Shown: positions 19,301 through 27,771, numbered from the stretch's first letter. The stretch is DNA of 64,000 nt from Olivibacter sp. SDN3 (GCF_014334135.1 NZ_CP060497.1:1116001-1180000), one strand, 5' to 3'. Notes: generated from the sequence alone by a model not told the origin. Numbers and translations: made by a program.

Positions 19301-20978
19301 CGCTCATACCCCAGGTTGCCAGAAAAAAAGCAACCAGTAAACCCAACGTAATGCTTCTCCGTCCGGCAATTCTGCCCACTAAGCCGCTATATTTACCTGA
19401 AACGCGGTCGTATACCTGATTAAACTGCTTAAAGAAATTTCCCAGCAGGCCTTTTGGCGAGGAATGATGATGATCCACCGGTTTCAAAATCAGCGCACAT
19501 AAAGCCGGAGTTAAGGTTAGTGCATTTACTCCGGAAATTATAATGGCTCCTGCCAATGTTAGGGAAAATTGCCGATAAAATACGCCCACAGGCCCGTCCA
19601 AAAACGCTACGGGAACAAATACCGCCGACATAACTAGCGTGATGGCAATAATTGCACTACTAATATCTCGCATAGCGGCGATAGTAGCCTCCATGGGCGC
19701 CAGCCCCTCTTCCATTTTAACATGAACAGCCTCTACTACCACGATGGCATCATCTACCACAATACCTATCGCTAACACCAGAGCAAAAAGAGTCAATAAA
19801 TTAACGGAAAACCCTAAGAGCTGCATCACAAATAATGCCCCGATCAAACACACAGGTACAGCTAAACCGGGGATCAAAGTCGAACGAAAATCCTGTAAAA
19901 AAATAAACACAACCAAAAATACCAGGATAAAAGCCTCAACTAACGTATGGAGCACCTCATTGATTGAAGCATCCAAAAACCTGGAAACATCGTAGCCCAT
20001 CGTATACTTCATGCCGGGAGGGAAAGAGGTTCCCTGTAATTCGGCCATCCTTTCCTTCACCCGGTTTATAACATCTTTTGCATTGGAGCCTGGCAGTTGC
20101 TTCATCATAATAGAGGCAGAAGGCTTGCCTTCAGCTTTTGAAGCCATTTCATACTCTATAGAACCGAATTCAATCTCCGCAACGTCCCGTAAGCGCAAAA
20201 TAGATCCGTCTGGATTGGCCCGTAAGGGTATTCTTCTGTATTCTTCAGGTGTACTAAACCTACCTGGATAGCGCAAGACATATTGTTGCATATTAAGTCG
20301 CCTATCAGACCCAATACCCGTTTGACCAGGAGCCGCTTCCACATTTTGTGCCCGAATAGCGGTAATAATATCTTCGCTCGATATTTGATATGCCGCCAGG
20401 CGATCTGGTTTCAACCACACCCGCATGGCATAGTCTTTAAAGCCCATGATCTCCGCAAACCCAACCCCTTCAATTCTTTTTAACTCTTTTAATACATTGA
20501 TATCTGCAAAATTATAAATAAAGCGTTCATCAGCGCTGTCGTCGTCGCTATAGATATTCAGGTACATTAACATACTGTTCACGTCCTTTTCCGCGCGTAC
20601 CCCCGAACGGATAACTTCCTCAGGGAGTTCATCAAGCACAGTGGATATTCTATTCTGAACAGTTACAGCGGCAATATCAGGGTCGGTACCTACCTCGAAG
20701 AATACCTGTATCAAGGTTGTTCCGTTATTAGTAGAAACAGTGGTCATATAGGTCATACCCGGCACACCGTTGATAGCACGCTCCAAAGGTATCGCGACGG
20801 CATCAGTTGCTACCTCCGCATTGGCCCCAGTATATTCAGCCGTCACCATTACGGATGGTGGAACAATTTCTGGAAATTGTGTTACGGGTAATGTAAATAA
20901 TGATAAAATACCCAGTAACGTTATAAATAAAGAGATTACCAGTGATAAAACTGGTCTTTTTATGAATCTTTCAAACAT
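16359..20978 (-). CDS. RND multidrug efflux pump fused in frame to its outer-membrane factor
   Basis: A 1539-residue fusion. Residues 1 to about 1040 are a complete HAE1-type (AcrB/MexB-like) RND pump: N-terminal MFERFIKRPVLS, periplasmic porter domains, and the proton-relay Asp pair in GIVVDDAIVVVEAV. After a Lys-rich cytoplasmic tail, residues from about 1045 are an OprM/NodT-type outer-membrane factor. This begins with what looks like a complete lipoprotein signal, ILPMMLIALLMSAC, with the lipobox Cys at 1062, and ends with the usual second repeat (FRAGRASYLDVITSQRSV). Pump, channel and the upstream adaptor gene form a tripartite drug exporter. The pump C-terminus is cytoplasmic, so the internal signal may be a thirteenth membrane segment that signal peptidase II cuts. 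Confidence 0.93.
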   Translation of the reverse strand: MFERFIKRPVLSLVISLFITLLGILSLFTLPVTQFPEIVPPSVMVTAEYTGANAEVATDAVAIPLERAINGVPGMTYMTTVSTNNGTTLIQVFFEVGTDPDIAAVTVQNRISTVLDELPEEVIRSGVRAEKDVNSMLMYLNIYSDDDSADERFIYNFADINVLKELKRIEGVGFAEIMGFKDYAMRVWLKPDRLAAYQISSEDIITAIRAQNVEAAPGQTGIGSDRRLNMQQYVLRYPGRFSTPEEYRRIPLRANPDGSILRLRDVAEIEFGSIEYEMASKAEGKPSASIMMKQLPGSNAKDVINRVKERMAELQGTSFPPGMKYTMGYDVSRFLDASINEVLHTLVEAFILVFLVVFIFLQDFRSTLIPGLAVPVCLIGALFVMQLLGFSVNLLTLFALVLAIGIVVDDAIVVVEAVHVKMEEGLAPMEATIAAMRDISSAIIAITLVMSAVFVPVAFLDGPVGVFYRQFSLTLAGAIIISGVNALTLTPALCALILKPVDHHHSSPKGLLGNFFKQFNQVYDRVSGKYSGLVGRIAGRRSITLGLLVAFFLATWGMSAILPSGFIPTEDQGMIYVNVTTPAGATVERTEAVLDEIDQLSRKFDAVESVSTLAGYSLVNEVTGASYGMGMINLKPWEERDESVSDLMKLLDKETAVIADADIEFFPPPTVPGFGNASGFELRVLDRSGSDDLNELSKVLADFIQELQSEPAVGNAFTSFDPNFPQYLIKVDYDMAAKLGISVENAMTTLQTLMGSFYASNFIRFGQMYKVMVQAEADYRGKPEDVLKMYAKSDSGKMVPYSTFIEMDRIYGPEQLTRYNMFTSAMITGDAADGYSSGQVIEAVERIAAKLPQGFDIEWSGMTREEILSGNQAVYIFALCLLFVYLLLAAQYESFLLPLGVILSLPAGVFGAFFLLKVTGLENNIYAQVALIMLIGLLGKNAILIIEFAELRRKEGMPILQAAKEGAVARLRPILMTSFAFNAGLIPLVFANGAGALGNRSIGTAAFGGMIIGTIIGVVVVPGLYVLFASLGKSKKEGKSTIAKVKEAILPMMLIALLMSACGVKKDIDYRHREIPESFTGGNKQDTIQGDTTSIASTPWHSFFQDQHLIDLIDTAIENNPDMQQALYRVEMARANMRMRKGALFPSISAEAQAGLRKYGFYTMDGIGNYDTNFSENLKDDERLPDPLPDYLLGLRASWEIDIWGKLKNRKKAAFARFLSSYEGQRLVSTQLVAEVASSYYELLALDNELAILEKNIGLQEESYELIQVQKEGGRTTELGVQQMKAVLLNSKGLKEQVLQDINAQENYLNFLCGKFSEGITRSKVNIEDYPLSRGLNPGIPANMLILRPDIRAAELNLLAAKGDVKAARAAFLPSLQFSPYVGLQAFDISKLFVTPSSIAYGLVGGFTGPIFNQRLIRSEYEQQLANSGIEYQEYEKTVLKAWQEVETGLKAQQHLRNRQQLNEEEVEALILAVDASGELFRAGRASYLDVITSQRSVLEAEIALNRTYKEYLQTVIDLYRALGGGWNAPQEEEYQVNN

Positions 20979-21043
20979 AATAACGATCTATTGTTAAGGA
21001 TAAATGAGACTATCCTTCTACAGCAAAAATAAAATGAATAGAC

Positions 21044-22189
21044 TTATAAACCCATTTCCGGACTATTCAATAAACTATCTAAATGCACTTCCCGAGGCTT
21101 AATAACAGATTCATCTTTTAAGCTCTGAGTACCTTCGTAAACAATCCGTTGGTTTTCTTTCAATCCTGATTTTACCAGATAAAAATGTCCAAACCTTGGC
21201 CCTGTCTTGAAGCTGGTCATTTTTATTTTATTAGCAGAATCAAGCACGTATACATAAGATCGATCCTGTATTTCAAAAACTGATTTCTGTGGTACAATTA
21301 ATGTATTTTTTATATCGGTTGGCAGCATGATTTTACCGGTTGAACCATGCTTTAGCATATTTTTTGGATTAGGGAACCTTGCTCTCAGGGCAATGGTTCC
21401 GGTAGAAGCTTCAAATTCTGATTCGGCAAGTTCCAGTTTTCCCATAAAGGGATACTCCTGGCCATCGGCAAGCATCAGCTTAACTTGCTTAGCAAAAAAA
21501 GTCTTACCCTGTTCACTGTTGCCTATGGTACGGAGGTATTCAGCCTCAGAGATGTCAAAGTAAGCGTAGACCTCCTCGAGATCTGAAACCGAAGTTAGTA
21601 ATGCACCTTCATTAAGCAAACTTCCAACTTTTAAAGGTATCCGGTCAATTCGGCCATCAAACGGTGCCCGTACATTGGTATAGGCTAATCTTGTCCTGGC
21701 GTGCTGGAGATCGGAACGTGCTTCTTCAATTCTTGCTTCCGCCGCTTTCAGCTGTGCCTGTGCAACATCTAAATCGGTCTTGGCAACAATATTCTTACTT
21801 ACCAACACTTTAACTCTTTCTAACTCAACCGCTACTGTCTTTGCATCGGCAATTGCATTGTTCAGTGCCGCCTGTGCTTTAGAAACTGCCGACCTATATT
21901 CATCATCATTAATTTTAAAAAGGATTTGACCTTTACGAACAGTCGTTCCTTCATCAACGTAAATATGATCTAGAAACCCCTGCAACCTCGACCTTACCTC
22001 AACATTTCTAACAGCTTGTACATCTGCAACGTAATCTGCATATAGAATAGTGTCGATAGTCTTTAACGTCGTAAAAGGAACTTGACGAAGGTTTTCCTCT
22101 TCGTTGGTGCTTCTTCCGTCACTCGATGTGCAACCCAAAACCAGGGCAAGCAATATACAGCATATGCCTATATAAACAGTATCTTTCAT
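21044..22189 (-). CDS. RND efflux periplasmic adaptor lipoprotein (HlyD/AcrA type)
   Basis: A 381-residue membrane-fusion protein that links pump and outer-membrane channel. It has a lipoprotein signal with lipobox LVLGC (Cys20) and a biotinyl-lipoyl half-motif VRSRLQGFLDHIYVDEGT (about 64-81). An alpha-hairpin rich in Ala, Glu and Lys follows (about 95-170), then the second lipoyl half with VRAPFDGRIDRIPLKVG and C-terminal beta domains. It lies 65 nt upstream of the fused pump gene on the same strand, so the operon is adaptor then pump-channel fusion. No regulator gene is adjacent, but inverted repeats lie just upstream. Confidence 0.92.
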   Translation of the reverse strand: MKDTVYIGICCILLALVLGCTSSDGRSTNEEENLRQVPFTTLKTIDTILYADYVADVQAVRNVEVRSRLQGFLDHIYVDEGTTVRKGQILFKINDDEYRSAVSKAQAALNNAIADAKTVAVELERVKVLVSKNIVAKTDLDVAQAQLKAAEARIEEARSDLQHARTRLAYTNVRAPFDGRIDRIPLKVGSLLNEGALLTSVSDLEEVYAYFDISEAEYLRTIGNSEQGKTFFAKQVKLMLADGQEYPFMGKLELAESEFEASTGTIALRARFPNPKNMLKHGSTGKIMLPTDIKNTLIVPQKSVFEIQDRSYVYVLDSANKIKMTSFKTGPRFGHFYLVKSGLKENQRIVYEGTQSLKDESVIKPREVHLDSLLNSPEMGL

Positions 22190-22242
22190 TAAGATTCTAT
22201 AATAATTATGACTAATATTTTTTAATAATTCTATAAAGATTG

Positions 22243-22290
22243 ATGTAAACTACCTAATAATAACTATTAGCTAAGCCATTTAGTTTACAT
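22243..22290. promoter_or_regulatory. Nested inverted repeats upstream of the efflux operon
   Basis: A perfect 10-bp inverted repeat (ATGTAAACTA at 22243-22252, TAGTTTACAT at 22281-22290) encloses a second one (CTAATA / TATTAG). It lies 54-101 nt upstream of the adaptor start codon, a typical place for an operator. The binding protein is unknown. Confidence 0.4.
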
Positions 22291-22375
22291 GAACGATTAA
22301 TTGATTGCGCCATAAACGTCAAACAACTCTTATCGGTATGGCTTTACAGCACCTAATGGCATGAAAGGGAAGAAG

Positions 22376-22771
22376 CTAGAAAGGTTTTAGCCTAAATAAA
22401 AATGTGTAGTATCCCAATAGTGGCGTAGTCTTCGAAACAAAATAACTCTCACTACTCATTAAGGAACACAATATAGGCTTAACAGTTAATATAAAACTAT
22501 CAAGTACTTTGATGGAAATGTCTATGATGTTAACCAGAAAGTTATAATTGTCGAAAAAGATGTCCGGATCATAGTCACTACCTGACATCGGTAAGTCTAA
22601 TACATCATCAAAGAAACACTCTAACAGGGTGTCTCCGTCGAAATCTCTGGTTTGGGCTTCGCTAACATCAACATATTGCAATAAATTATCATTAATATAA
22701 CATGGGAAATAGGTTGTAGTATTAACAAACCCAATAAGTACAATGATATTTATTATCTTAAACAAAGACAT
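22376..22771 (-). CDS. Small hypothetical exported protein
   Basis: About 131 residues from the ATG at 22771; family not recognised. The N-terminus is hydrophobic (about 4-20, KIINIIVLIGFVNTTTYF) and looks like a signal peptide or anchor. It is followed by an acidic region (FDGDTLLECFFDDVLDLP) and more hydrophobic segments. A TAnnTTTG promoter element lies 6 nt before the ATG, which supports a real gene. It is upstream of the efflux operon on the same strand, separated by about 190 nt that hold inverted repeats. No function can be given. Confidence 0.5.
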   Translation of the reverse strand: MSLFKIINIIVLIGFVNTTTYFPCYINDNLLQYVDVSEAQTRDFDGDTLLECFFDDVLDLPMSGSDYDPDIFFDNYNFLVNIIDISIKVLDSFILTVKPILCSLMSSESYFVSKTTPLLGYYTFLFRLKPF

Positions 22772-22777
22772 GACTTG

Positions 22778-22785
22778 CAAAATTA
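22778..22785 (-). promoter_or_regulatory. -7 element 6 nt before the small hypothetical gene
   Basis: On the minus strand TAATTTTG fits TAnnTTTG and is followed after CAAGTC by the ATG at 22771. Transcription would start at or next to the start codon. Confidence 0.5.
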
Positions 22786-22844
22786 GTATTTTTTTAGTAC
22801 TTATTGTCTTTTTAACACGAACTATATGTAATATTATTGTTTAC

Positions 22845-24224
22845 TTATCCAAAAACTGCACTAAATACCTCTTCAACTTTGGCAACCCATTTTATTTCTA
22901 TCTGATATTTTGAGGTATCCACACCTTTTTTGTTATATTTAGAGATATAGATTTGTTCAAATCCTAATTTTTCCGCTTCAGCAATCCGCTGTTCTACTCG
23001 ATTAACAGCTCTTATCTCACCAGATAAACCAACTTCTCCCGCAAAAGCTATATTGGTCGATACCGCAATATCCTGCTGAGAAGAAATAATAGCATTGATA
23101 ACTGCCAGGTCGATCGCCGGGTCTTCCACCCGCAAGCCACCAGCAATATTTAAAAATACATCCTGAGCGCTCAATCTGAAGCCGAATCTCTTTTCCAAAA
23201 CAGCCAACAGCATATTCAACCGTTTGGTATCAAAACCTGTCGACGACCGTTGCGGCGTACCATATGCAGCATTACTCACCAATGCCTGTACCTCAATCAA
23301 TACGGGCCTGGCACCTTCCAGCATAGCAGCAATGGTTATCCCACTTAACGCCGACTCTCGCTGCGAAAGTAAAATGTCAGAGGGATTAGACACTTCCCTT
23401 AGGCCTGCACCATGCATTTCGTAAATACCTAATTCAGATGATGAGCCAAAACGGTTTTTCATCGCCCGCAGTATACGATACATATGATGCCGGTCGCCCT
23501 CGAACTGTAATACGGTATCAACCATATGCTCCAGTACTTTTGGGCCGGCAATAGCACCATCTTTTGTTATATGACCAATAATAAATACTGGAGTACCCGA
23601 CTCTTTTGCAAAACGTAACAACTCTGCTGTACATTCCCGCACTTGGGAAACACTTCCAGGAGTTGAGTCTATGTGCGTAGAATAGAGTGTTTGGATGGAA
23701 TCAATAATCACCAAATTGGGTGCGGTATGTTCAATCTGTTTAAATATATGCTGTACAGAAGTTTCCGTAAGAATATAACAGTTTGCTTTTGACGACTGCA
23801 CTAGCCTTTCTGCTCGCATTTTTATCTGCTGCTCACTTTCCTCGCCCGAAACGTAGAGCGTCTTCAATCCCGGCAACGTGAGCGCCAATTGCAGCATCAG
23901 CGTAGACTTACCAATACCCGGTTCCCCACCTATAAGTACCAAAGAACCGGCAACTATGCCTCCTCCAAGTACTCTGTTCAACTCCTTATCTATCGTTGTT
24001 ATCCGAGGTTCCTCAGCATAAACAATCTCATGGATAACGGCTGCTTTATTTGTCTTTTTTATAGAAACATCTCCATTACGCCATTCAGGCGTCCTATTTC
24101 CTCCCTTTTCCACCAATTCTTCAACAAAAGAATTCCATTCTTGGCAAGAAGGACATTTACCCAACCATTTGGGAGACTCATACCCACAATGCTGACAGAA
24201 GTAAGCCGATTTAGTTTTTGCCAT
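22845..24224 (-). CDS. radA: DNA repair protein RadA (recombination branch-migration factor)
   Basis: A 459-residue protein with the full RadA layout: a four-Cys zinc finger (C10, C13, C24, C27), a RecA-like core with Walker A GEPGIGKST, the RadA-specific KNRFG motif, and a C-terminal Lon-protease-like domain starting around IEVQALVSNAAYG. RadA is a DNA-dependent ATPase that drives branch migration and processes recombination intermediates. The ATG fits the family start. It stands downstream of rng on the same strand, separated by a hairpin terminator. Confidence 0.96.
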   Translation of the reverse strand: MAKTKSAYFCQHCGYESPKWLGKCPSCQEWNSFVEELVEKGGNRTPEWRNGDVSIKKTNKAAVIHEIVYAEEPRITTIDKELNRVLGGGIVAGSLVLIGGEPGIGKSTLMLQLALTLPGLKTLYVSGEESEQQIKMRAERLVQSSKANCYILTETSVQHIFKQIEHTAPNLVIIDSIQTLYSTHIDSTPGSVSQVRECTAELLRFAKESGTPVFIIGHITKDGAIAGPKVLEHMVDTVLQFEGDRHHMYRILRAMKNRFGSSSELGIYEMHGAGLREVSNPSDILLSQRESALSGITIAAMLEGARPVLIEVQALVSNAAYGTPQRSSTGFDTKRLNMLLAVLEKRFGFRLSAQDVFLNIAGGLRVEDPAIDLAVINAIISSQQDIAVSTNIAFAGEVGLSGEIRAVNRVEQRIAEAEKLGFEQIYISKYNKKGVDTSKYQIEIKWVAKVEEVFSAVFG

Positions 24225-24263
24225 AAATTTTGTATCGTGATAAAGATATCAATAATTCAATAG

Positions 24264-24298
24264 AAAGCCCTGTGGTGTTTAAAACATCACAGGGCTTT
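24264..24298 (-). terminator. Hairpin terminator between rng and radA
   Basis: AAAGCCCTGTGGTGTTT pairs with AACATCACAGGGCTTT with a single G-U pair. It lies after the rng stop on the minus strand; the T tract beyond the stem is weak, so termination may be partial. Confidence 0.65.
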
Positions 24299-24323
24299 TA
24301 TTTGCAATAATAGTATAACAGCA

Positions 24324-25877
24324 CTAAAGTTTTATTTCTTCTTCTTTCGAGTTAAGGAAATGAAATTCATTCATATAGTACGACGAAATTGCTTTTATCC
24401 TAATCCATTTGCCGTATTGAAAAAACCATTTCATACGGCGGGAGATAATCCCCTTCTTGATATAAGCTTCAATATAAGGATGCACACATAAGGTGATACG
24501 CCTTTCATTTTGCTCATTAAGTACATAACTCAAATTACTTTCGATATCATCCATCAGTACAATACTCGCTCTGATCTCTCCTGTTCCTCCACAAGCAGGG
24601 CACTTTTCGCTGGTAACCACTGTCATTTCAGGCCTTACCCTTTGTCTTGTAATCTGCACCAATCCGAATTTGCTAGGTGGTAGGATAGTATGCTTCGCCC
24701 GATCATTGCCCATACATTCTTTAAGATAATCGTGAAGCTCCTTCCGGTTGGTAGGTTTGTGCATATCGATAAAATCGATCACCACTATACCTCCCATATC
24801 TCGCAGTCGCAGTTGTCTTGCAATTTCTTTGGCAGCTTCTTTATTTACTTGCAAGGCATTATCTTCCTGGTTTTCTTTATTGGCCGTACGGTTACCGCTA
24901 TTTACATCAATTACGTGTAGTGCCTCCGTATGCTCAATTACCAGGTAAGCACCACCTTGTAAATTGACAATTTTACCAAAAGCTGCCTTTATCTGTTTTT
25001 CAACACCAAAGTACTCAAAGATCGGATCTTTATGCTTATAAAACTTAACGATTTTTTCTAAATCAGGCGATATATCCTGAATGTACGTGCGTGTTTCTTC
25101 ATAAATGATGTGATCATTTACATAAATATGCGAAAATTCATCGGTTAGAATATCACGCAAAATGGTAGAAGTCCTATCCATCTCGCCCAAAACCTTCTTG
25201 GCTGGTTCGGATGACGCCAAGCGTTTACTGAATGATTCCCACTTGGTTATCAGATCACGCAGATCTTTTTCTAATTCAGCAACACCTTTACCTTCCGAAA
25301 CCGTACGGATAATAACTCCAAAATTGGGAGGCTTTATTGCCTCAACTATTTTTTTTAAACGATTCCGCTCTGTATTACTTTTAATTTTCTTCGAGATGGA
25401 AACCGTGTCAGAAAAAGGTACCAGTACTACAAATCGGCCCGCGATAGATAAGTCAGAACTTAACCGGGGACCTTTTGTTGAGATTGGCTCTTTAGCAATC
25501 TGTACAGGAAGCAACATATTGCGGCTCAAGATCTCGGAGATCTTCCCAGCCTTATTGATATCTTTTTCTAGTTTTAAACTATTGAGCAGTTTATCTTTGT
25601 AACTGCCATTCTTTACTAACTTGGTAAGCTTGATAAGCGATTGTACCTGTGGTCCTAGATCCAAGTAATGCAAAAATGCATCTTTTGAATAACCCACATC
25701 TACAAATGCAGCATTGAGGCCCGGCATTATCTTTTTAATGCGCCCTAGGTAAATATCCCCAACAGCATAATTATTATTTACCTGTTCCTTATTTAACTCA
25801 ACAAGCTGTTTATCCTGCAGTAAAGCAATAGTTGTCCCCGTCTCCGGGGAAGAATCTACAATTAACTCCTTTACCAA
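24324..25877 (-). CDS. rng: Ribonuclease G/E family endoribonuclease
   Basis: A 517-residue RNase E/G catalytic core. It has an S1-type RNA-binding domain near the N-terminus (GDIYLGRIKKIMPGLNAAFV) and the catalytic magnesium-binding Asp residues in VIDVNSG (D324) and VVIDFIDM (D368). A zinc-link CPACGG lies near 425. The size and the absence of a long disordered tail fit RNase G. It processes rRNA 5' ends and starts mRNA decay. The start is a TTG at 25877: an in-frame stop lies two codons upstream and the MVKELI start matches the family. It is the last gene of a minus-strand group with HU, TPR and COX24-like genes. Confidence 0.93.
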   Translation of the reverse strand: MVKELIVDSSPETGTTIALLQDKQLVELNKEQVNNNYAVGDIYLGRIKKIMPGLNAAFVDVGYSKDAFLHYLDLGPQVQSLIKLTKLVKNGSYKDKLLNSLKLEKDINKAGKISEILSRNMLLPVQIAKEPISTKGPRLSSDLSIAGRFVVLVPFSDTVSISKKIKSNTERNRLKKIVEAIKPPNFGVIIRTVSEGKGVAELEKDLRDLITKWESFSKRLASSEPAKKVLGEMDRTSTILRDILTDEFSHIYVNDHIIYEETRTYIQDISPDLEKIVKFYKHKDPIFEYFGVEKQIKAAFGKIVNLQGGAYLVIEHTEALHVIDVNSGNRTANKENQEDNALQVNKEAAKEIARQLRLRDMGGIVVIDFIDMHKPTNRKELHDYLKECMGNDRAKHTILPPSKFGLVQITRQRVRPEMTVVTSEKCPACGGTGEIRASIVLMDDIESNLSYVLNEQNERRITLCVHPYIEAYIKKGIISRRMKWFFQYGKWIRIKAISSYYMNEFHFLNSKEEEIKL

Positions 25878-26144
25878 CAGCTACTTCTTTTTAGAAGGTC
25901 CTATCAATATATAAGCACCCAAGCCCAACCTCACTTAATTTACTTTTCTTCAGCAGTGAGCTAATATTCCAGGCGCTCATGGAACCTTCGGTTAAACCAT
26001 AAAGATTGTTCTAAAAAAACAAACATACTACTACATCATACCTATAGATACGATCAGCGCAATAGAGGGACACCACCAACCACAATAGCCTGCACCTCAA
26101 ACGATAAGATGCAGGCTACCATGTTCGGCATACGTAAGTACCCT

Positions 26145-26234
26145 CTATTTTTTCTTATGTCTATTTTTTCTTAAACGTTTTTTACGTTTATGAGTAGCCA
26201 TTTTATGTCTTTTTCTTTTCTTTCCGCTTGGCAT
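26145..26234 (-). CDS. 29-residue basic COX24/AURKAIP1-domain protein (mS38-like)
   Basis: A tiny gene coding for 29 residues, more than half of them Lys or Arg, starting MPSGKKRKRHKMATHKRKK. This sequence type is widespread in Bacteroidota and belongs to the COX24_C/AURKAIP1 family, whose mitochondrial member mS38 is a ribosomal protein. A bacterial ribosome-associated role is therefore likely. ATG and TAG are in frame, and the gene sits between the TPR protein and rng. Its conserved sequence, not its length, is the evidence. Confidence 0.85.
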   Translation of the reverse strand: MPSGKKRKRHKMATHKRKKRLRKNRHKKK

Positions 26235-26272
26235 AGCTTAAATTTTTAAAATGTTTTCTATTTAATGATTAA

Positions 26273-27115
26273 TTACTTGCTTAATTCATCAACCTTGCGG
26301 TCTATGAACTGTGATAAACTTGGGTCTGCCGCTATAGCTTTGCTTTCCTGAAAAGCCTTAATAGCGTCAGCTTTCAAGCCAATATTTTCGTAACTGGTGG
26401 CTAGATAGAACCACGCCTCAGCACTAGGTTTTACTTCAACAACTGTTTTAAATCGGTCAACTGCTTTATCAAACTGACGGGAACGCATTGAAAATAAGCC
26501 AAGGTTCATGTTAGCTTTTAAATTTTTCGGTTCCTCTTGAACAACTTCCATTAACATTGCTATCCCCTGCATAGGAGCCCCACCCCCATTTACAATTGCC
26601 GTACCCAAACCTGTTTTGGCATCTAAGTTATCTGCATCTAGCTCCAACGCGCTTTGATAAGCTTCTTGTGCATGGTGAACCAGCACTGGTGCTACAACAG
26701 TATCTTGTAAATTTTCATAGGCCGCCGTAAAAGCATCACCAGCTTTCATCCAGTTTTCCAGAGAAGGTTCAATCTTGGCTATTTCTTCATAAGAGAAACC
26801 CAATGGTGCAGATTTCTCCACGTCATCCCAGTGCCCTGCAAGTTCCTTTAGAAGATTTAACCGTTCTGTTCCTTCGCTGGTAGACAACGCCGCTTCAACT
26901 GCTGCAATCTCCTGAACCAATCCCGCATCTAACCCCTGCTTGGCAACGGCGGATACCGATTCCAAATTTACCAGCTCGGCTCCAGCATTACCTGTTGGCT
27001 GCGCTTGTTCCATCTCTTCATCTTGCTTCACTAAACCTTTAATAGGTTGCGCCAGCAACACTCCCATGAGTAACACTACCAACGCTATAACTATTATTTG
27101 TTTTGACTGATGCAT
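26273..27115 (-). CDS. Membrane-anchored TPR protein
   Basis: 280 residues. An N-terminal membrane segment or uncleaved signal (about 7-23, QIIVIALVVLLMGVLL) is followed by a Glu/Ala-rich linker. Several tetratricopeptide repeats from about 110 to 265 follow, for example SAEAWFYLATSYENIG and LKANMNLGLFSMRSRQFDKA. TPRs bind proteins, so this is probably a periplasmic or inner-membrane scaffold. It lies 28 nt downstream of the HU gene on the same strand, an arrangement common in this phylum, but its exact task is unknown. Confidence 0.82.
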   Translation of the reverse strand: MHQSKQIIVIALVVLLMGVLLAQPIKGLVKQDEEMEQAQPTGNAGAELVNLESVSAVAKQGLDAGLVQEIAAVEAALSTSEGTERLNLLKELAGHWDDVEKSAPLGFSYEEIAKIEPSLENWMKAGDAFTAAYENLQDTVVAPVLVHHAQEAYQSALELDADNLDAKTGLGTAIVNGGGAPMQGIAMLMEVVQEEPKNLKANMNLGLFSMRSRQFDKAVDRFKTVVEVKPSAEAWFYLATSYENIGLKADAIKAFQESKAIAADPSLSQFIDRKVDELSK

Positions 27116-27143
27116 GACTTGATTACTAAATCTTTAAAGCAGA

Positions 27144-27428
27144 CTATTTATTGCCGTTTTTTACTTTCTCAACAAAAACCTTTGCCGGTTTAAAGCTAGG
27201 AACATAATGTTCTGGAATAATGATAGCGGTGTTTTTTGAAATGTTACGGGCAGTTTTCTTGGCTCTTTTCTTAACCACAAAACTACCAAACCCCCTAACA
27301 TACACATTCTCGCCTTCTACCATTGCACCTTTAACTACTTTAAAAAATGCTTCAACAGTTTCCTGTACGTCTACTTTTTCTAAACCTGTTTTGTTAGAAA
27401 TCTCTGCGATAATTTCTGCTTTAGTCAT
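27144..27428 (-). CDS. HU/IHF family DNA-binding protein
   Basis: 94 residues, the normal length for the family. It begins MTKAEIIAEISNKTGL, has the dimer core, and the DNA-contact arm is marked by VYVRGFGSFVVKKRAKKTARN. It is a histone-like protein that bends and compacts DNA. A clear TAnnTTTG promoter lies about 60 nt upstream. Whether it works as HU or IHF cannot be decided from sequence alone. Confidence 0.93.
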   Translation of the reverse strand: MTKAEIIAEISNKTGLEKVDVQETVEAFFKVVKGAMVEGENVYVRGFGSFVVKKRAKKTARNISKNTAIIIPEHYVPSFKPAKVFVEKVKNGNK

Positions 27429-27488
27429 GTTATATTCTTTCTAATTGTTTTTTCCTTAAAATGCGCCAGATCATTCGATTTGGGGATG

Positions 27489-27496
27489 CAAAAGTA
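27489..27496 (-). promoter_or_regulatory. -7 element of the HU gene
   Basis: TACTTTTG on the minus strand fits TAnnTTTG, about 60 nt before the HU start codon, giving a leader of roughly 55 nt. Confidence 0.55.
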
Positions 27497-27771
27497 TTGC
27501 TTTTAAATGATTTACAAAAATAAATCCTTAATTTTTATGTAAAATATATACAACTTATACTTTTAGCGCAAAAAAATAAACTATTTAGCTATGCTTTAAG
27601 AAGTTGTAATTTGTTTACAAACACTTCATACACCGCACACTCAGCAGGCAATCACATTTAAAAAAAACATTTTATTATCAACTTTTTCTTGACAGAAAGT
27701 GACATGAAAAACCGAAGCGTAAAAAATGCAGTAACGCTAAGGTGCACACCTGAAGGCTTATTGTTAATTAT

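Noticed and set aside
26086-26118. Hairpin TAGCCTGCA / TGCAGGCTA after the COX24-like gene as a terminator
   Set aside because: The 9-bp stem is real, but on the minus strand it is followed by TTGTGGTTGG and not by a T tract, so termination there is doubtful.
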